Notes under the pieces: model-generated
What the model saw: only the letters and a program-made list of their open reading frames with translations
Told to the model about the DNA's origin: nothing
Database searches by the model: none
Assembly: GCA_029561305.1 (NCBI GenBank)
Contig: JAKQJG010000113.1
Span: 1-52,527, forward strand
Direction: 5' to 3'
DNA length: 52,527 nt
Source of the DNA: Bacteroidota bacterium
Lineage (GTDB): Bacteria; Bacteroidota; Bacteroidia; Chitinophagales; Chitinophagaceae
Translations under genes and position numbers: made by a program
Shown: in pieces, positions 17,516-25,950 of the stretch
How the letters are laid out: the number at the start of each line of letters is the position of its first letter
Numbering within the stretch: position 1 is the first letter of the stretch

Positions 17516-17917
17516 TTAGCGCCACCAGCTGTACAACAGCAAGGGTAATGTAATGTCGTAAATGGGAGAAAGCAAACGGTTACCCCAGCGGCCGCCACCA
17601 CCCCAGCTATTATCATACCCATAATTGGGATAGTTGTAATAACTGTTGTTTCGGGCCCTTTCTAACCTGAGTTCCCTCCGGAAAGCTCTGCGCTGGTTGC
17701 GGCTTTCAATTTTTCTTTCATACCAATCGGGGGCACTGTAAGTATTTTGCTGCGTGGTGGCATGCCATTTATTAATGGAGTCTGCCATTTGCATATACTT
17801 AGTCCTGCTGATCTCAAAATTTGGATTTTGGTCCGGCAGAAGGGAATTGCTTTGTGCTGCTGCAGGCAGATAAGCGCTAAACAGAACTAAATAAAGGAAG
17901 TGTAGTTTTCTTATCAT
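17516..17917 (-). CDS. Small secreted Tyr/Arg-rich protein, unknown
   Basis: 133 residues from ATG 17917; a longer frame starts at 17953, but the downstream ATG gives a clean signal peptide (MIRKLHFLYLVLFSAYLPAAAQ). The mature protein has a charged helix (WYERKIESRNQRRAFRRELR), then a Tyr/Asn/Gly-rich segment (NNSYYNYPNYGYDNSWGGGG), and ends in a hydrophobic strand region (SPIYDITLPLLLYSWW). No family recognised. It heads the operon with the LpoB-like and TPR-like lipoproteins, so an envelope role is inferred. Confidence 0.65.
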   Translation of the reverse strand: MIRKLHFLYLVLFSAYLPAAAQSNSLLPDQNPNFEISRTKYMQMADSINKWHATTQQNTYSAPDWYERKIESRNQRRAFRRELRLERARNNSYYNYPNYGYDNSWGGGGRWGNRLLSPIYDITLPLLLYSWWR

Positions 17918-18298
17918 ATTGTAGAATTTTATTGCAATAATATAACAACGCAATAGTACTTTATGCTGCGTTAACCGGGTGTTAAATTAAACTTTTGGTG
18001 GATAATTTGAAAGTTTCAGGCTGCATTTTAATTAGACCTATACCAAAACGCGGCAGGAAGTACAGGAAACGCTTTAAACTAATTACCGGCCGGTTCATTT
18101 TATGGCTGCTGATCTTTCCCCCGGCCTGTTTGCAAAGCTGATGTAAAAATCAGCTGGATCGTTCAGCACATAAATCGTCCTGCCACCGTTCATTTGGCCA
18201 TTTACGTCCCCTTGCATAATAATATAGGGCGAAACTAAAGATACCTTTTACATTGTAAACTAAAACAGCATCAAAAAAATCAACCCGATATTATCATC
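17918..18298. other. Divergent intergenic region
   Basis: Contains the start regions of the minus-strand envelope operon and the plus-strand TPR gene, a 40-codon minus-strand frame at 18095-18217, and a 10-bp palindrome ACCGGCCGGT at 18085-18094. No perfect TAnnTTTG element was found. Confidence 0.4.
18095..18217 (-). other. 40-codon ORF, possible gene fragment
   Basis: ATG 18217 to TGA 18095 encodes a peptide with protein-like composition (GQMNGGRTIYVLNDPADFYI, then SFANRPGERSAAIK). The frame continues open about nine codons upstream (VSLVSPYII). It could be the tail of a lost gene, a small protein, or chance. No family recognised. Confidence 0.25.
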
Positions 18299-19102
18299 AT
18301 GATCAAAGTAAAAGTTATTTCTGTATGCACATTGTCACTTTTAAATTGCTTCCTTATTGCAAACGGGCAGAACAATGCCACTGCTAATGAATACATGATG
18401 CAGGCTGCCAGTTTTAAAAAAAATATGCAACCGGACAGTGCGCTTATTTATTTGGAAAAAGCAGCTGCCGTATTTGAGAAACTGGGTGACATTGAAAATG
18501 TGATTAATGCATATAACCAGTCAGGTGTTATACTTACCAGGCAGGACAAGTATGAAAAAGCAGTATTTTATTTAGAAAAAGCATTATCAGCTTCAAGTAA
18601 TTTGCCTGATACGAATCACCTGTTTATTGCAGCTACTTATATAAACCTGGGTGTGGTATATAATGCTGAAGGAAAATATGAGCAATCCTTAATGTACCAT
18701 TACAAAGCCCTTGCGATCCGTTTATTGAAACTGGGCCAATACCATGCTGACGTAGCAACAAGTTATGGAAACATTGGGAACGTGTACCGCAATAAAAATC
18801 AACTTGACAGTGCTGAAGAATCCCATTTAAAAGCGATGAAAATAAGGGAGAAGGTTTTTGGACCTTCAAGTGCCGAGATCATTGAATCGTATGCCGGCCT
18901 TGGTAATACTTACAGGGAGAAAAAGGATTATAGCAGCTCACTGGCATATTTTGAAAAAGCCTTGAATAATAAAATTATCCAGCGTGGTGAAGGTCACACC
19001 GACCTGGTAAAATTTTACAAGTATATCAGTGATGTTTATTACCTTATGAAGAACAAACAAAAAGGGGATGAATACAAAACCGCATGGGAGAAAATTGAAT
19101 AG
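18299..19102 (+). CDS. Secreted tetratricopeptide-repeat protein
   Basis: 267 residues. The signal peptide is MIKVKVISVCTLSLLNCFLIANGQ. The rest is five to six TPR units of ~34-42 residues: ENVINAYNQSGVILTRQDKY, AATYINLGVVYNAEGKYEQ, VATSYGNIGNVYRNKNQLD, IESYAGLGNTYREKKDYSS. The longer units follow the kinesin-light-chain style (TPR_12). It is a protein-protein interaction scaffold, probably periplasmic. It lacks the C-terminal histidine kinase or HTH modules that often follow such repeats in Bacteroidota. Whether it is a truncated sensor or a free-standing adaptor cannot be told; the decayed genes just downstream make truncation worth considering. Confidence 0.8.
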   Translation: MIKVKVISVCTLSLLNCFLIANGQNNATANEYMMQAASFKKNMQPDSALIYLEKAAAVFEKLGDIENVINAYNQSGVILTRQDKYEKAVFYLEKALSASSNLPDTNHLFIAATYINLGVVYNAEGKYEQSLMYHYKALAIRLLKLGQYHADVATSYGNIGNVYRNKNQLDSAEESHLKAMKIREKVFGPSSAEIIESYAGLGNTYREKKDYSSSLAYFEKALNNKIIQRGEGHTDLVKFYKYISDVYYLMKNKQKGDEYKTAWEKIE

Positions 19103-19380
19103 GCCAGTATGCAGGTAGTAGTTTTGTTTCATAGGTTACCGATTGTAATCCGGGGGTTGCTTGTTCCAGGCCGGTCATGTTGTTTTCAGCTTCGTTATAT
19201 TCTTCGAAAGCAGTATCATTCCCTGCTATAAATTGTACCCTTGCCGGCATACCAGGAATATAATACACATGCAGCAAAACTAACTTTCCGTCAAAAGCCT
19301 GTGCAATGGAAATGGCATACTCCAATGCATTTTTTGAAATATTTTAAAAATCAACCGGCACTAGTATGGTTGTTGTTTTT
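19103..19380 (-). pseudogene. Decayed universal stress protein (UspA) gene
   Basis: The minus strand reads TTTILVPVDF, then a TAA at 19346-19344, then NISKNALEYAISIAQAFDGK, followed by LVLLHVYYIPGMPA. That is the standard UspA N-terminus (ILVPVDFS-x-x-S-x-NAL) interrupted by a stop where Ser is expected (TCA to TAA is one base). No ATG lies at the expected start. The frame keeps about 70 more codons but ends without the ATP-binding C-terminal motif (G-x2-G-x9-G-S/T). Thus start, one codon and the 3' half are lost. An intact tandem UspA gene lies at 26.7-27.6 kb. Confidence 0.75.
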
Positions 19381-19410
19381 TTATTATAAAAAATTAAAAT
19401 TGATCATTCA

Positions 19411-20225
19411 TCAACCCTGTTTATTTTTTATCAGCAGCAACCATTCCATGTCTTTTGCAATCGCCATTATTTTCTTCTTTTCTCCTGCAATGTGTACAAT
19501 ATCTCTCCACTTAAATACGGTGGCAAAACCGGGGTTCAGTATCCGGTTTTTGCCGTTCAATTCCAACCACCAGGCCATGGGTGCGTTCCCCCAGCCCGCA
19601 AGCAGTTTCTTCTCACCAAGGAGTGACCGTGCTTTTTTCAACAGGGTAGGTAATAAAAACAACACCAGGAAGAAAAGCAGTTTCAAAACAGTGAACAATA
19701 CTTCGCCACCCTGGAATTGTTTAGTAACGGCGATTGTTGACAACAACACCCTCAATAAAATAACAACGATATCCTCCACCACCAGCACGCCAAATACGAC
19801 CCTGGCATACTTTTTTGTCTTTACTCCGAGCTCGTCGAAAGCCCCTATAATGATGGTGGGGGGGGAACTGGCCAGCATGCCTCCCAAAAACAAACTGTCG
19901 ATTGAAGACCAGCCCATCCACCGGCCTGTAAAATAACCGACAGTTGTGATAAACGCAATTTGAAACAAAGCTGTAACAGAAGCCGGGCCGCCCACCCGCA
20001 GTAATTTTTTAAAACTGAATTCAAGTCCCAGGCTGAACAGCTGGAATACCACACCGATCTCAGCCCATATTTTTACATTGGCAATATCTGCCACTGTGGG
20101 CAACAAATGGAAATACGGCCCAACAAGAAAACCTGCAATGATTACGAAAGATCAGCGTTGTTACAGCTCCCGATACCAGTATCAGTGCCAGGTCTCTTAT
20201 CAGGTCCGGTAAGTGTCCCAGAGAT
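19411..20225 (-). pseudogene. Decayed KefB-like cation/proton antiporter (CPA2) gene
   Basis: From ~20222 the minus strand encodes HLPDLIRDLALILVSGAVTT followed by LIF, the start of CPA2 antiporters. At ~20146 the frame jumps, and the sequence resumes as VIIAGFLVGPYFHLLPTVAD, so ~10 codons plus frame are lost. The next ~150 residues are normal CPA2 helices (EIGVVFQLFSLGLEFSFKKL, GGMLASSPPTIIIGAFDELG). After KKARSLLGEKK the protein jumps to an RCK_C-like tail (NGKNRILNPGFATVFKWRD). The second half of the membrane domain and the nucleotide-binding domain are missing. At least two internal deletions make a working transporter very unlikely. Family members run 600-750 residues. Confidence 0.75.
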
Positions 20226-20245
20226 CAACTACATTAATTTCACAA

Positions 20246-20584
20246 CTACATCTTATTACGCTGCACCATCGCTGGAATGATCCTCATTTGTCTTCTCATC
20301 TTTGTTTTCCTTTTTTCAATCTGCCGTTCCATCGCTTCCACCGCCTTTGAAAGGGCTTCCTCAAAACTAAATGACTGTGTACGGGCAATTAAATCGTTTC
20401 CTGGAATAACCAGCCGCATATAACACAACCTGCTTTCCGGTACCGCCTGTTTTTGATTGGTTAATCTCACCTCTGCACTGATAACGGAACCAAACAACCG
20501 TCTTAACTTTTGAAGTTTTTTTTCTACTTCTTTCAGCAACTGCTGCCTAATGCTGCAATTCACAGACTGGATTATAATTTTCAT
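20246..20584 (-). CDS. hpf: Ribosome hibernation promoting factor family protein
   Basis: 112 residues, the short HPF/YfiA (S30AE) form. MKIIIQSVNCSIRQQLLKEV matches the family start, with a beta-alpha-beta-beta-beta-alpha layout. The second helix region (FEEALSKAVEAMERQIEKRK) carries the basic C-terminal helix that lies in the ribosomal decoding channel. It stabilises idle ribosomes in stationary phase or stress. It neighbours remnants of stress genes (UspA, CPA2). A very basic tail (KTKMRRQMR) is present. Whether other HPF copies exist is not visible here. Confidence 0.85.
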   Translation of the reverse strand: MKIIIQSVNCSIRQQLLKEVEKKLQKLRRLFGSVISAEVRLTNQKQAVPESRLCYMRLVIPGNDLIARTQSFSFEEALSKAVEAMERQIEKRKTKMRRQMRIIPAMVQRNKM

Positions 20585-20631
20585 GATTACTTATTTTAGT
20601 GTTATTAATAAATGAACTGTAGCGCATATTG

Positions 20632-21153
20632 TTAAGCCATCACTTTACTTTCCCCTGCCATCAGTTTACAAAGCAGGGATTCCCATCTTCTTGCTTTTTG
20701 TTCCATCCCAGCCATTTCATAGATCGAATAATGCATATTGTCGTAAAACGACAATTCAAAATGATCTGGCTTGTTTTTAAAACTGAATTTTAGCACGATG
20801 GCCCGAAGGGTCTTTTCCAGGTCCGACTGTTTTTCGCTCCCAAAATTTATATGCTGGTACTCTTTTGTCAAAACACATTCCTTTACTTCAGACAGCAGTA
20901 AACTGGTAACCGACTGCGTTTTCAGATGATCGAATATCAACAGCCGCTGGTGCAGGCGGTCGAGCCCAATGATGGTATCTTTCAGCATTTCCTGGCTTGA
21001 AAAACTTACACCCATTCCGGCACCTTTTTCTGAAAAGGTTTTGAAAACTGCTTTGTTACGCTTCTGGATACTTTTTTTATTTATATAAAAAAGAAACAGT
21101 ACCATGCCAATGGTACAGGCAATTACAATTGCCCCGGTTATAATGGTTTGCAT
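20632..21153 (-). CDS. Membrane-anchored protein, unknown function
   Basis: 173 residues. A single N-terminal transmembrane helix (TIITGAIVIACTIGMVLFLFYI) is followed by a basic stretch (KKSIQKRNK). The cytoplasmic part is amphipathic, with motifs such as DTIIGLDRLHQRLLIFDHLK and FSFKNKPDHFELSFYDN, and ends EQKARRWESLLCKLM. The beta-alpha pattern could be a PH-like or sensory fold. I recognise no named family. It lies 47 bases upstream of hpf on the same strand and may share its transcript. Confidence 0.7.
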   Translation of the reverse strand: MQTIITGAIVIACTIGMVLFLFYINKKSIQKRNKAVFKTFSEKGAGMGVSFSSQEMLKDTIIGLDRLHQRLLIFDHLKTQSVTSLLLSEVKECVLTKEYQHINFGSEKQSDLEKTLRAIVLKFSFKNKPDHFELSFYDNMHYSIYEMAGMEQKARRWESLLCKLMAGESKVMA

Positions 21154-21241
21154 ACTATAGATTTGATAAATGACAGAATTGCATCACTGCGCCGCACCGG
21201 GCGAATGATGGAAATACCTTACGGAAATAAAAGGCGGGGAA

Positions 21242-21595
21242 CTATAAAAAATAATGTTCAGGGAAAAGCAGCCTCAAACTGATCTCCCTGTAGTAGAGGT
21301 AGGAGTGAGAAAAAAACCTGTTTTCTTCAAAAAAGGAACAATTACCCGGGGAATAACTGCTGCTGCTAAAATTCATCCAGGGAAATACCTTGAACCGGGC
21401 ACCACTATGATTATTCTGACCAGGTACCTCAATGGTATTAATACAATTATCAGTTAATGGCTGCTGCAGCAAATTCTTCTTTATACAACTGCTGCTTTCA
21501 TAGTTGGCTTTATACTCCTGTATCCCTCCCGCTTCACATAATTGGGGGGCTGCAAAAATCAAACAGGATAATATGAAAGACATCATTAACCGCAT
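21242..21595 (-). CDS. Possible small secreted protein
   Basis: 117 residues from ATG 21595 (a longer frame starts at 21643). The N-terminus looks like a signal peptide: MRLMMSFILSCLIFAAPQLC followed by EA. The mature part has three Cys and many Ser/Phe/Tyr residues and shows no recognisable domain. A competing plus-strand frame covers 21254-21457. No terminator or promoter supports either. Kept because of the signal-peptide-like start. Confidence 0.35.
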   Translation of the reverse strand: MRLMMSFILSCLIFAAPQLCEAGGIQEYKANYESSSCIKKNLLQQPLTDNCINTIEVPGQNNHSGARFKVFPWMNFSSSSYSPGNCSFFEENRFFSHSYLYYREISLRLLFPEHYFL

Positions 21596-21816
21596 GCGCC
21601 AAAGATAGTCACAATATGTTGTAAGAAAAATCCCTATAAGCATTTTAAGATTTATTTTGATTATACTGGACTGCCTGCAGCATTCAAACCGGGCACGTAA
21701 AAAATTTATTTACCTGCTTACTGGTTTCCGCCGTTTCATACAGCATATTCCGCATTTCATACATACCGCTTTTTTATGGTAACGGTGGCGGCTGTACTAT
21801 TGCACCTCAAACGAAA

Positions 21817-21834
21817 ACTGCTGCCAACAGCAGT
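21817..21834 (+). promoter_or_regulatory. Leader hairpin before the YD-like lipoprotein gene
   Basis: ACTGCTG (21817-21823) pairs perfectly with CAGCAGT (21828-21834) around a CCAA loop and is followed by CATTTTT. It sits 31 bases before the ATG at 21865. It could be a leader structure, an attenuator, or the terminator of an unrecognised upstream transcript. Confidence 0.35.
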
Positions 21835-21864
21835 CATTTTTAAAAAGTATAAACCATAAAAAAC

Positions 21865-22635
21865 ATGAAAAAGAATTATCTCCTGGCAACGGGTGTTGCC
21901 GCCATTTTTGCTTTCTCTTCCTGCAAAAAAGATGATGCTGGCACCCCGGCCCCAAACAATCCCGGTGTAACAAAACAACTAAAAAAGGTTACTAAAACAG
22001 AAGCCGGCACTGTTACAGTGTTCAACCTTACCTATGATGCCAACAAGCGCCTGACATCCTATAAGAGTACAGACAACAACCAGTATATCCTGTTTACCTA
22101 TGATGCCAATGGCAACCTGACCAACGTTGAGCAAAAAGACCATGAATTCAAGAACTTTTATGTGTATACCTATGTAAACAATAAACCAGTATCAGCTACT
22201 TATAAAAGCTGGGAACTGACTGCAGGTGAACCGGACGACCTGATTGAAGACGACAAACTTACCTACACTGTTACCAACAACCAGGTAACTAAAATAAAAT
22301 TAGAAATGCTGCAGGATGATACCGAAATAAACCTGCTGCTTACTTACAATAATGGTAATTTGATTAAAGTGAACGACGAAGCCAACGCTGTATATACAGC
22401 CACTTTTACTTATGGAAATAAAAAAGCAGCATTTCCTAAAGTGACCAACTGGGTGCTTGACCAGGCAGGCTTTTCACTTCATTTTGGATCTAACAACGAA
22501 ATGCTGAAAACTGTATTTGATTTCCCCGGCACAGTGGCTGACCTTACCATCAACACGGCCTACACATATGACGCCAACGGTTATGTGCTTACGAGCAATG
22601 ACGGAACCGAGCAATTGGTATATGAATACCAGTAA
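21865..22635 (+). CDS. Lipoprotein with YD/RHS-like repeats
   Basis: 256 residues. The signal MKKNYLLATGVAAIFAFSSC ends in lipobox F-S-S-C20, followed by KKDD and a Pro/Asn linker. The body holds repeated strands of YD/RHS type: LTYDANKRLTSYKS, FTYDANGNLTNVEQ, LTYNNGNLIKV, YTYDANGYVLTSND. Similar lipoproteins are common in Bacteroidota (DUF4595-like); no toxin domain is present. Function unknown, likely surface-exposed or periplasmic. It is a single gene with its own terminator. Confidence 0.85.
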   Translation: MKKNYLLATGVAAIFAFSSCKKDDAGTPAPNNPGVTKQLKKVTKTEAGTVTVFNLTYDANKRLTSYKSTDNNQYILFTYDANGNLTNVEQKDHEFKNFYVYTYVNNKPVSATYKSWELTAGEPDDLIEDDKLTYTVTNNQVTKIKLEMLQDDTEINLLLTYNNGNLIKVNDEANAVYTATFTYGNKKAAFPKVTNWVLDQAGFSLHFGSNNEMLKTVFDFPGTVADLTINTAYTYDANGYVLTSNDGTEQLVYEYQ

Positions 22636-22743
22636 GCTGATAGCAACAACAGAATTATATAACGGAAATTAATAATTGTGTAACAGTAATTAGCCATCGC
22701 TCACGGACATTTGCAACGGTTTTTCAAAGGATATAGAACGGAA

Positions 22744-22776
22744 AGGGCTGGATTTTTATCCGGCCCTCGTTTTTTA
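22744..22776 (+). terminator. Intrinsic terminator of the YD-like lipoprotein gene
   Basis: AGGGCTGGAT (22744-22753) pairs with ATCCGGCCCT (22758-22767) with one G-U pair and a 4-nt loop, followed by CG and six T. Confidence 0.9.
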
Positions 22777-22807
22777 ATAAAAAAACTGCCCGGTAAAAAC
22801 CAGGCAG
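22777..22807 (-). terminator. Intrinsic terminator of the glycosyltransferase-phosphatase gene
   Basis: On the minus strand CTGCCTGG (22807-22800) pairs with CCGGGCAG (22793-22786) with one G-U pair and a 6-nt loop, followed by a T-run. It lies back to back with the plus-strand terminator of the convergent gene. Confidence 0.85.
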
Positions 22808-22843
22808 CTAAACTAAAACCCTCAATGAAAATTATTAAATAAT

Positions 22844-24259
22844 TTATACAGCAATTTTTAAGGTCCCCGGCTTCACGTAAAAATTTCTGCAATCAAGCAA
22901 TTCTGAAAAAGACGGCTTATCTATCACTTTATCAGCCACTTTTTTCAATAATGTATTTTCGGTACAAAATGCCACGCCCATGCCAGCTTCCTTTATCATG
23001 CATTTGTCATTTTCTCCATCGCCAATAACCATACAGTTTTCAATGCTTATACCAAATTTGTGTGCAATGTGCATCAGCGCATTTGTTTTACATAGTCCAT
23101 GACTGCATTTACTGTGCATGCTGTAATAAAACCATGACGGTATGGTTACCTCGCCGGTAGCAGCGCCTTCAAAAAACTCCAGGTGATTACCGATGGCGAA
23201 ATCCGCACCCGCTTTATTCTTTACGTAGTCCGCTACAAACTGGTAGCTGTCACTGATGATGCCCACCACGTTTCCCTTCAACCTCATTTCTTCAATTACA
23301 TCTGCTGCATCATCCACCAGCGGAATAGAAGCAACCACCTGCAACAGCTCGCCCATGGAAATACCCCTTAATAATTCAGCAACCCGCTTGGTAAGCACCG
23401 CAGGATCGCTTTCTGTTTTTCGCAGTTGCGCCAGTTTGTCTTCAAAAGAGAATCTTTTCGCACAGGTGTCGATAAACCTTCCCTGCAATAACGTGTTGTC
23501 CATATCAAACACGATCATCTTTCTCAAAGACCGCATTTCTTCTTTCATCACTTTTTCCATCTGCACACTTATTTCATTTACACTTCCCAACTCTTCAAGG
23601 TTCACCAAAGGCTCTTTCCTGCTGGTGGCTTTTTTTATAATAGCTCTTGCCACTTCAGCACTCATCGCACCCAGCATCCGCCAGGGCTTACTCTTGTTAT
23701 CAATATATCCAATATTCACTTCTTTTATTCTTGCCTGCATCATGAACATATCTATCAGTATACCTACATCCACTCCATAGTCATCCAAAAAAACTATCTT
23801 CTCCAGTATTTTTTTCTTCCCTGCAATCATGCCACTAAGCGGCTGCTGAAACACCGACAACTCCGGGTAAAATATTTTCAGCAGCGGCTTAGCCACCAGT
23901 TCGGTTACCCTGCCTGCGTTCCTGGCAAAAGTACCTTTAACAAAATCACATTCATTTTCCATCAGTGGTGTCACAAGCCGGGCAATAGTGCTTTTAGGGT
24001 ACGGGTTGATGTCTGCATCTAAAAAAACGAGTATCTGGTTGCAGGATGCTGATGCTCCTTCTTTCATGGAAGTGCCTTTGCCTCTTACTTTACTTACAAT
24101 AACCCTGGCCCCTGCAGCAGCGGCATACTCCCTGGTGGCATCTGTACTTTCGTCATCCACTACTATCACTTCACTAACCAATGGATCGCTGCAGCAAAAT
24201 TTCACTACTCCTGCAATAGTATCCTGCTCGTTTAATGCCGGTATTATTACTGTAACCAT
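22844..24259 (-). CDS. GpgS-like glycosyltransferase fused to HAD phosphatase
   Basis: 471 residues, two domains. Residues 1-~215 are a GT-A glycosyltransferase (VTVIIPALNEQDTIAGVV, VDDESTDAT, metal motif D81-A-D83). The segment FVKGTFARNAGRVTELVAKP, then QQPLSGMIAG and YGVDVGILID, closely follows glucosyl-3-phosphoglycerate synthases (GT81). Residues ~246-455 are a SerB-type HAD phosphatase: motif I D252-M-D254-N-T, motif II GIISDS, Lys region SKCSHGLCK, motif IV GDGEND (413-418). Transfer of a sugar to a phosphorylated acceptor followed by dephosphorylation on one chain fits a GpgS/GpgP (glucosylglycerate-type) pathway. Sugar and acceptor are not proven. Confidence 0.8.
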   Translation of the reverse strand: MVTVIIPALNEQDTIAGVVKFCCSDPLVSEVIVVDDESTDATREYAAAAGARVIVSKVRGKGTSMKEGASASCNQILVFLDADINPYPKSTIARLVTPLMENECDFVKGTFARNAGRVTELVAKPLLKIFYPELSVFQQPLSGMIAGKKKILEKIVFLDDYGVDVGILIDMFMMQARIKEVNIGYIDNKSKPWRMLGAMSAEVARAIIKKATSRKEPLVNLEELGSVNEISVQMEKVMKEEMRSLRKMIVFDMDNTLLQGRFIDTCAKRFSFEDKLAQLRKTESDPAVLTKRVAELLRGISMGELLQVVASIPLVDDAADVIEEMRLKGNVVGIISDSYQFVADYVKNKAGADFAIGNHLEFFEGAATGEVTIPSWFYYSMHSKCSHGLCKTNALMHIAHKFGISIENCMVIGDGENDKCMIKEAGMGVAFCTENTLLKKVADKVIDKPSFSELLDCRNFYVKPGTLKIAV

Positions 24260-24270
24260 GGTGTGTAGTT

Positions 24271-24504
24271 TTAGCGCCTTCTTTTCTTGTAACTTAAGTG
24301 CATATGAAGGCTGTCAATTTTATTATTAGAGTATTTAAGGTCCTTTTTTGTTTTTAACTGCAGCATGTGAAGTGAATCACTTTTTAATATCAGTTCTTTT
24401 TTTTGTTTTTGCAATTGCATGTTCTCCTTTTCAGCAGTGAGCCATAAAAGCACGGAGGTAACTGCCAGCAAAAAAAGGATTGTATGTAACTGAAATCTTC
24501 CCAT
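24271..24504 (-). CDS. Small membrane-anchored coiled-coil protein
   Basis: 77 residues. One N-terminal transmembrane helix (LHTILFLLAVTSVLLWLTA) is followed by a Lys/Leu-rich coiled coil (KENMQLQKQKKELILKSDSL) and a basic end (YKKRRR). It starts a transcript ending in the glycosyltransferase-phosphatase gene only 11 bases downstream, so it may anchor or position that enzyme. This is inference from spacing only. No family recognised. Confidence 0.55.
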   Translation of the reverse strand: MGRFQLHTILFLLAVTSVLLWLTAEKENMQLQKQKKELILKSDSLHMLQLKTKKDLKYSNNKIDSLHMHLSYKKRRR

Positions 24505-24557
24505 ACCTTACTTTTCCAAATATGGCACCGTGTTATTAAAACAAGATTAAAAGGCAA

Positions 24558-25946
24558 TTAAACCCTGGTGAAAGATAAAATACCAGGCAACTGGATAATA
24601 AAATTCGTTCCGTCTTCTTTGCCAGGTGCTGCTATGATGTTTCCTTTATGAAGTGATATGATTTGTTTTGCCAAAGTTAGCCCAAGGCCAAAGCCGGGTT
24701 TATCCTGTGTGAGTCCCGAGCGGAAAAAAGGCTGGAAAATATTTAGCCTGTCTTCTTCCGTTATCGGGTTGCCCTTGTTAAAAACGGTTACTGAGATGTA
24801 TGTGTCGGTAAAAGAAACCGACACCGAAGCATTTTTATCAGAAGCATACTTGCAGCCGTTTTCAATGATGTTTTTAAATGCCACATACAACAGGTTGCTG
24901 TTACCAAATGTGGTTACTGACCTGTCATCGTCCGGAATTTCGTTAAAGTTGAGCTGTATCCTGTATTCATCGTTTTGCTTTTGAATGCCGGCTACCACTT
25001 TAAACAGTACTTCATCAATCCTGATCTCTGCCAGGTCAATTCCTCCCTGCGATCCTGTTTTAGCAATATCAAGCAGGCTGTGTGTAAGCTGCTGCAGGTG
25101 CTGTATATCCTCCTGTATACTTTGTAAAATACCCTCGTACTCATCCACCGTACGCTTTTTCTGCAAAGCCACATCAAGCTGATTGGAAACAGACGTGAGC
25201 GGCGTTGACAACTCATGCGATGCATTGGAAATAAAAAGACGCTGGCTCGAAAATGAATCATGCAGCCTGTCGAGCAGGTCATTGAAAGTGCCCGCCAGTT
25301 TTGTAAGTTCATCACCGCTCCGCTTCATCTTTATCCGGCTCGAAAGATTACGGGAACTGATCAGGTTTACTTCGGATGTTATTTGTGATATAGGTCTGAT
25401 GAGGGTCCCTGCAAAAACAATTCCTGATACAAAGGATAAAAAAATGGACAAGGCGAGTGATATATACAGTATCTCCCTCAACTGGCGGAAATATTCTGCA
25501 CCATCATTATCATGGGCTGCCACAGCAACCACAAAATTAGAGAGGCTATCCTGCTGATGAATGGCCACAGCCTCTTTATCTCCATAGGTAAAATAATATT
25601 CTCCGTTAATTTTTGCTTCCTCAATTACTTCTTTGTGTAATAAAAGAGAATCGCCAGGTTTGTCTGAATATGAATACACAGGGGTGTCGTTAAAGCCGGT
25701 AACTACGAGGCTCTTGTCGTACAACGACGCAACAGGCGTGGCATCTATTCTTCTGAGGAGATTATAATTGCTGTCACTAATGGAGGCATACACCCTGGCC
25801 GTACTGTATACCCTGTTCTTTAACCTGGTTTTAAAAAGTTCACTTCTTTCATTTACACTGTAAAAATATACCACCAGGCTTATGAGTACAAATAACAACG
25901 TTACCAGTGATGAAAACAATAAGGCAATCTTATATCTTATACTCAT
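24558..25946 (-). CDS. Sensor histidine kinase
   Basis: 462 residues. Two transmembrane helices (~8-30 and ~158-182) flank a ~125-residue extracytoplasmic sensor region. HAMP (RPISQITSEVNLISSRNL) follows, then the HisKA H-box with phosphoacceptor H244 (SNASHELSTPLTSV), and the HATPase: N-box IIENGCKYAS, G1/F/G2 boxes (FNKGNPITEEDR, FFRSGLTQDKPGFGLGLTLA). It passes phosphate to the response regulator whose gene ends four bases upstream. The input signal is unknown. The intact UspA gene further upstream suggests a stress context. Confidence 0.95.
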   Translation of the reverse strand: MSIRYKIALLFSSLVTLLFVLISLVVYFYSVNERSELFKTRLKNRVYSTARVYASISDSNYNLLRRIDATPVASLYDKSLVVTGFNDTPVYSYSDKPGDSLLLHKEVIEEAKINGEYYFTYGDKEAVAIHQQDSLSNFVVAVAAHDNDGAEYFRQLREILYISLALSIFLSFVSGIVFAGTLIRPISQITSEVNLISSRNLSSRIKMKRSGDELTKLAGTFNDLLDRLHDSFSSQRLFISNASHELSTPLTSVSNQLDVALQKKRTVDEYEGILQSIQEDIQHLQQLTHSLLDIAKTGSQGGIDLAEIRIDEVLFKVVAGIQKQNDEYRIQLNFNEIPDDDRSVTTFGNSNLLYVAFKNIIENGCKYASDKNASVSVSFTDTYISVTVFNKGNPITEEDRLNIFQPFFRSGLTQDKPGFGLGLTLAKQIISLHKGNIIAAPGKEDGTNFIIQLPGILSFTRV

Positions 25947-25950
25947 GTTA

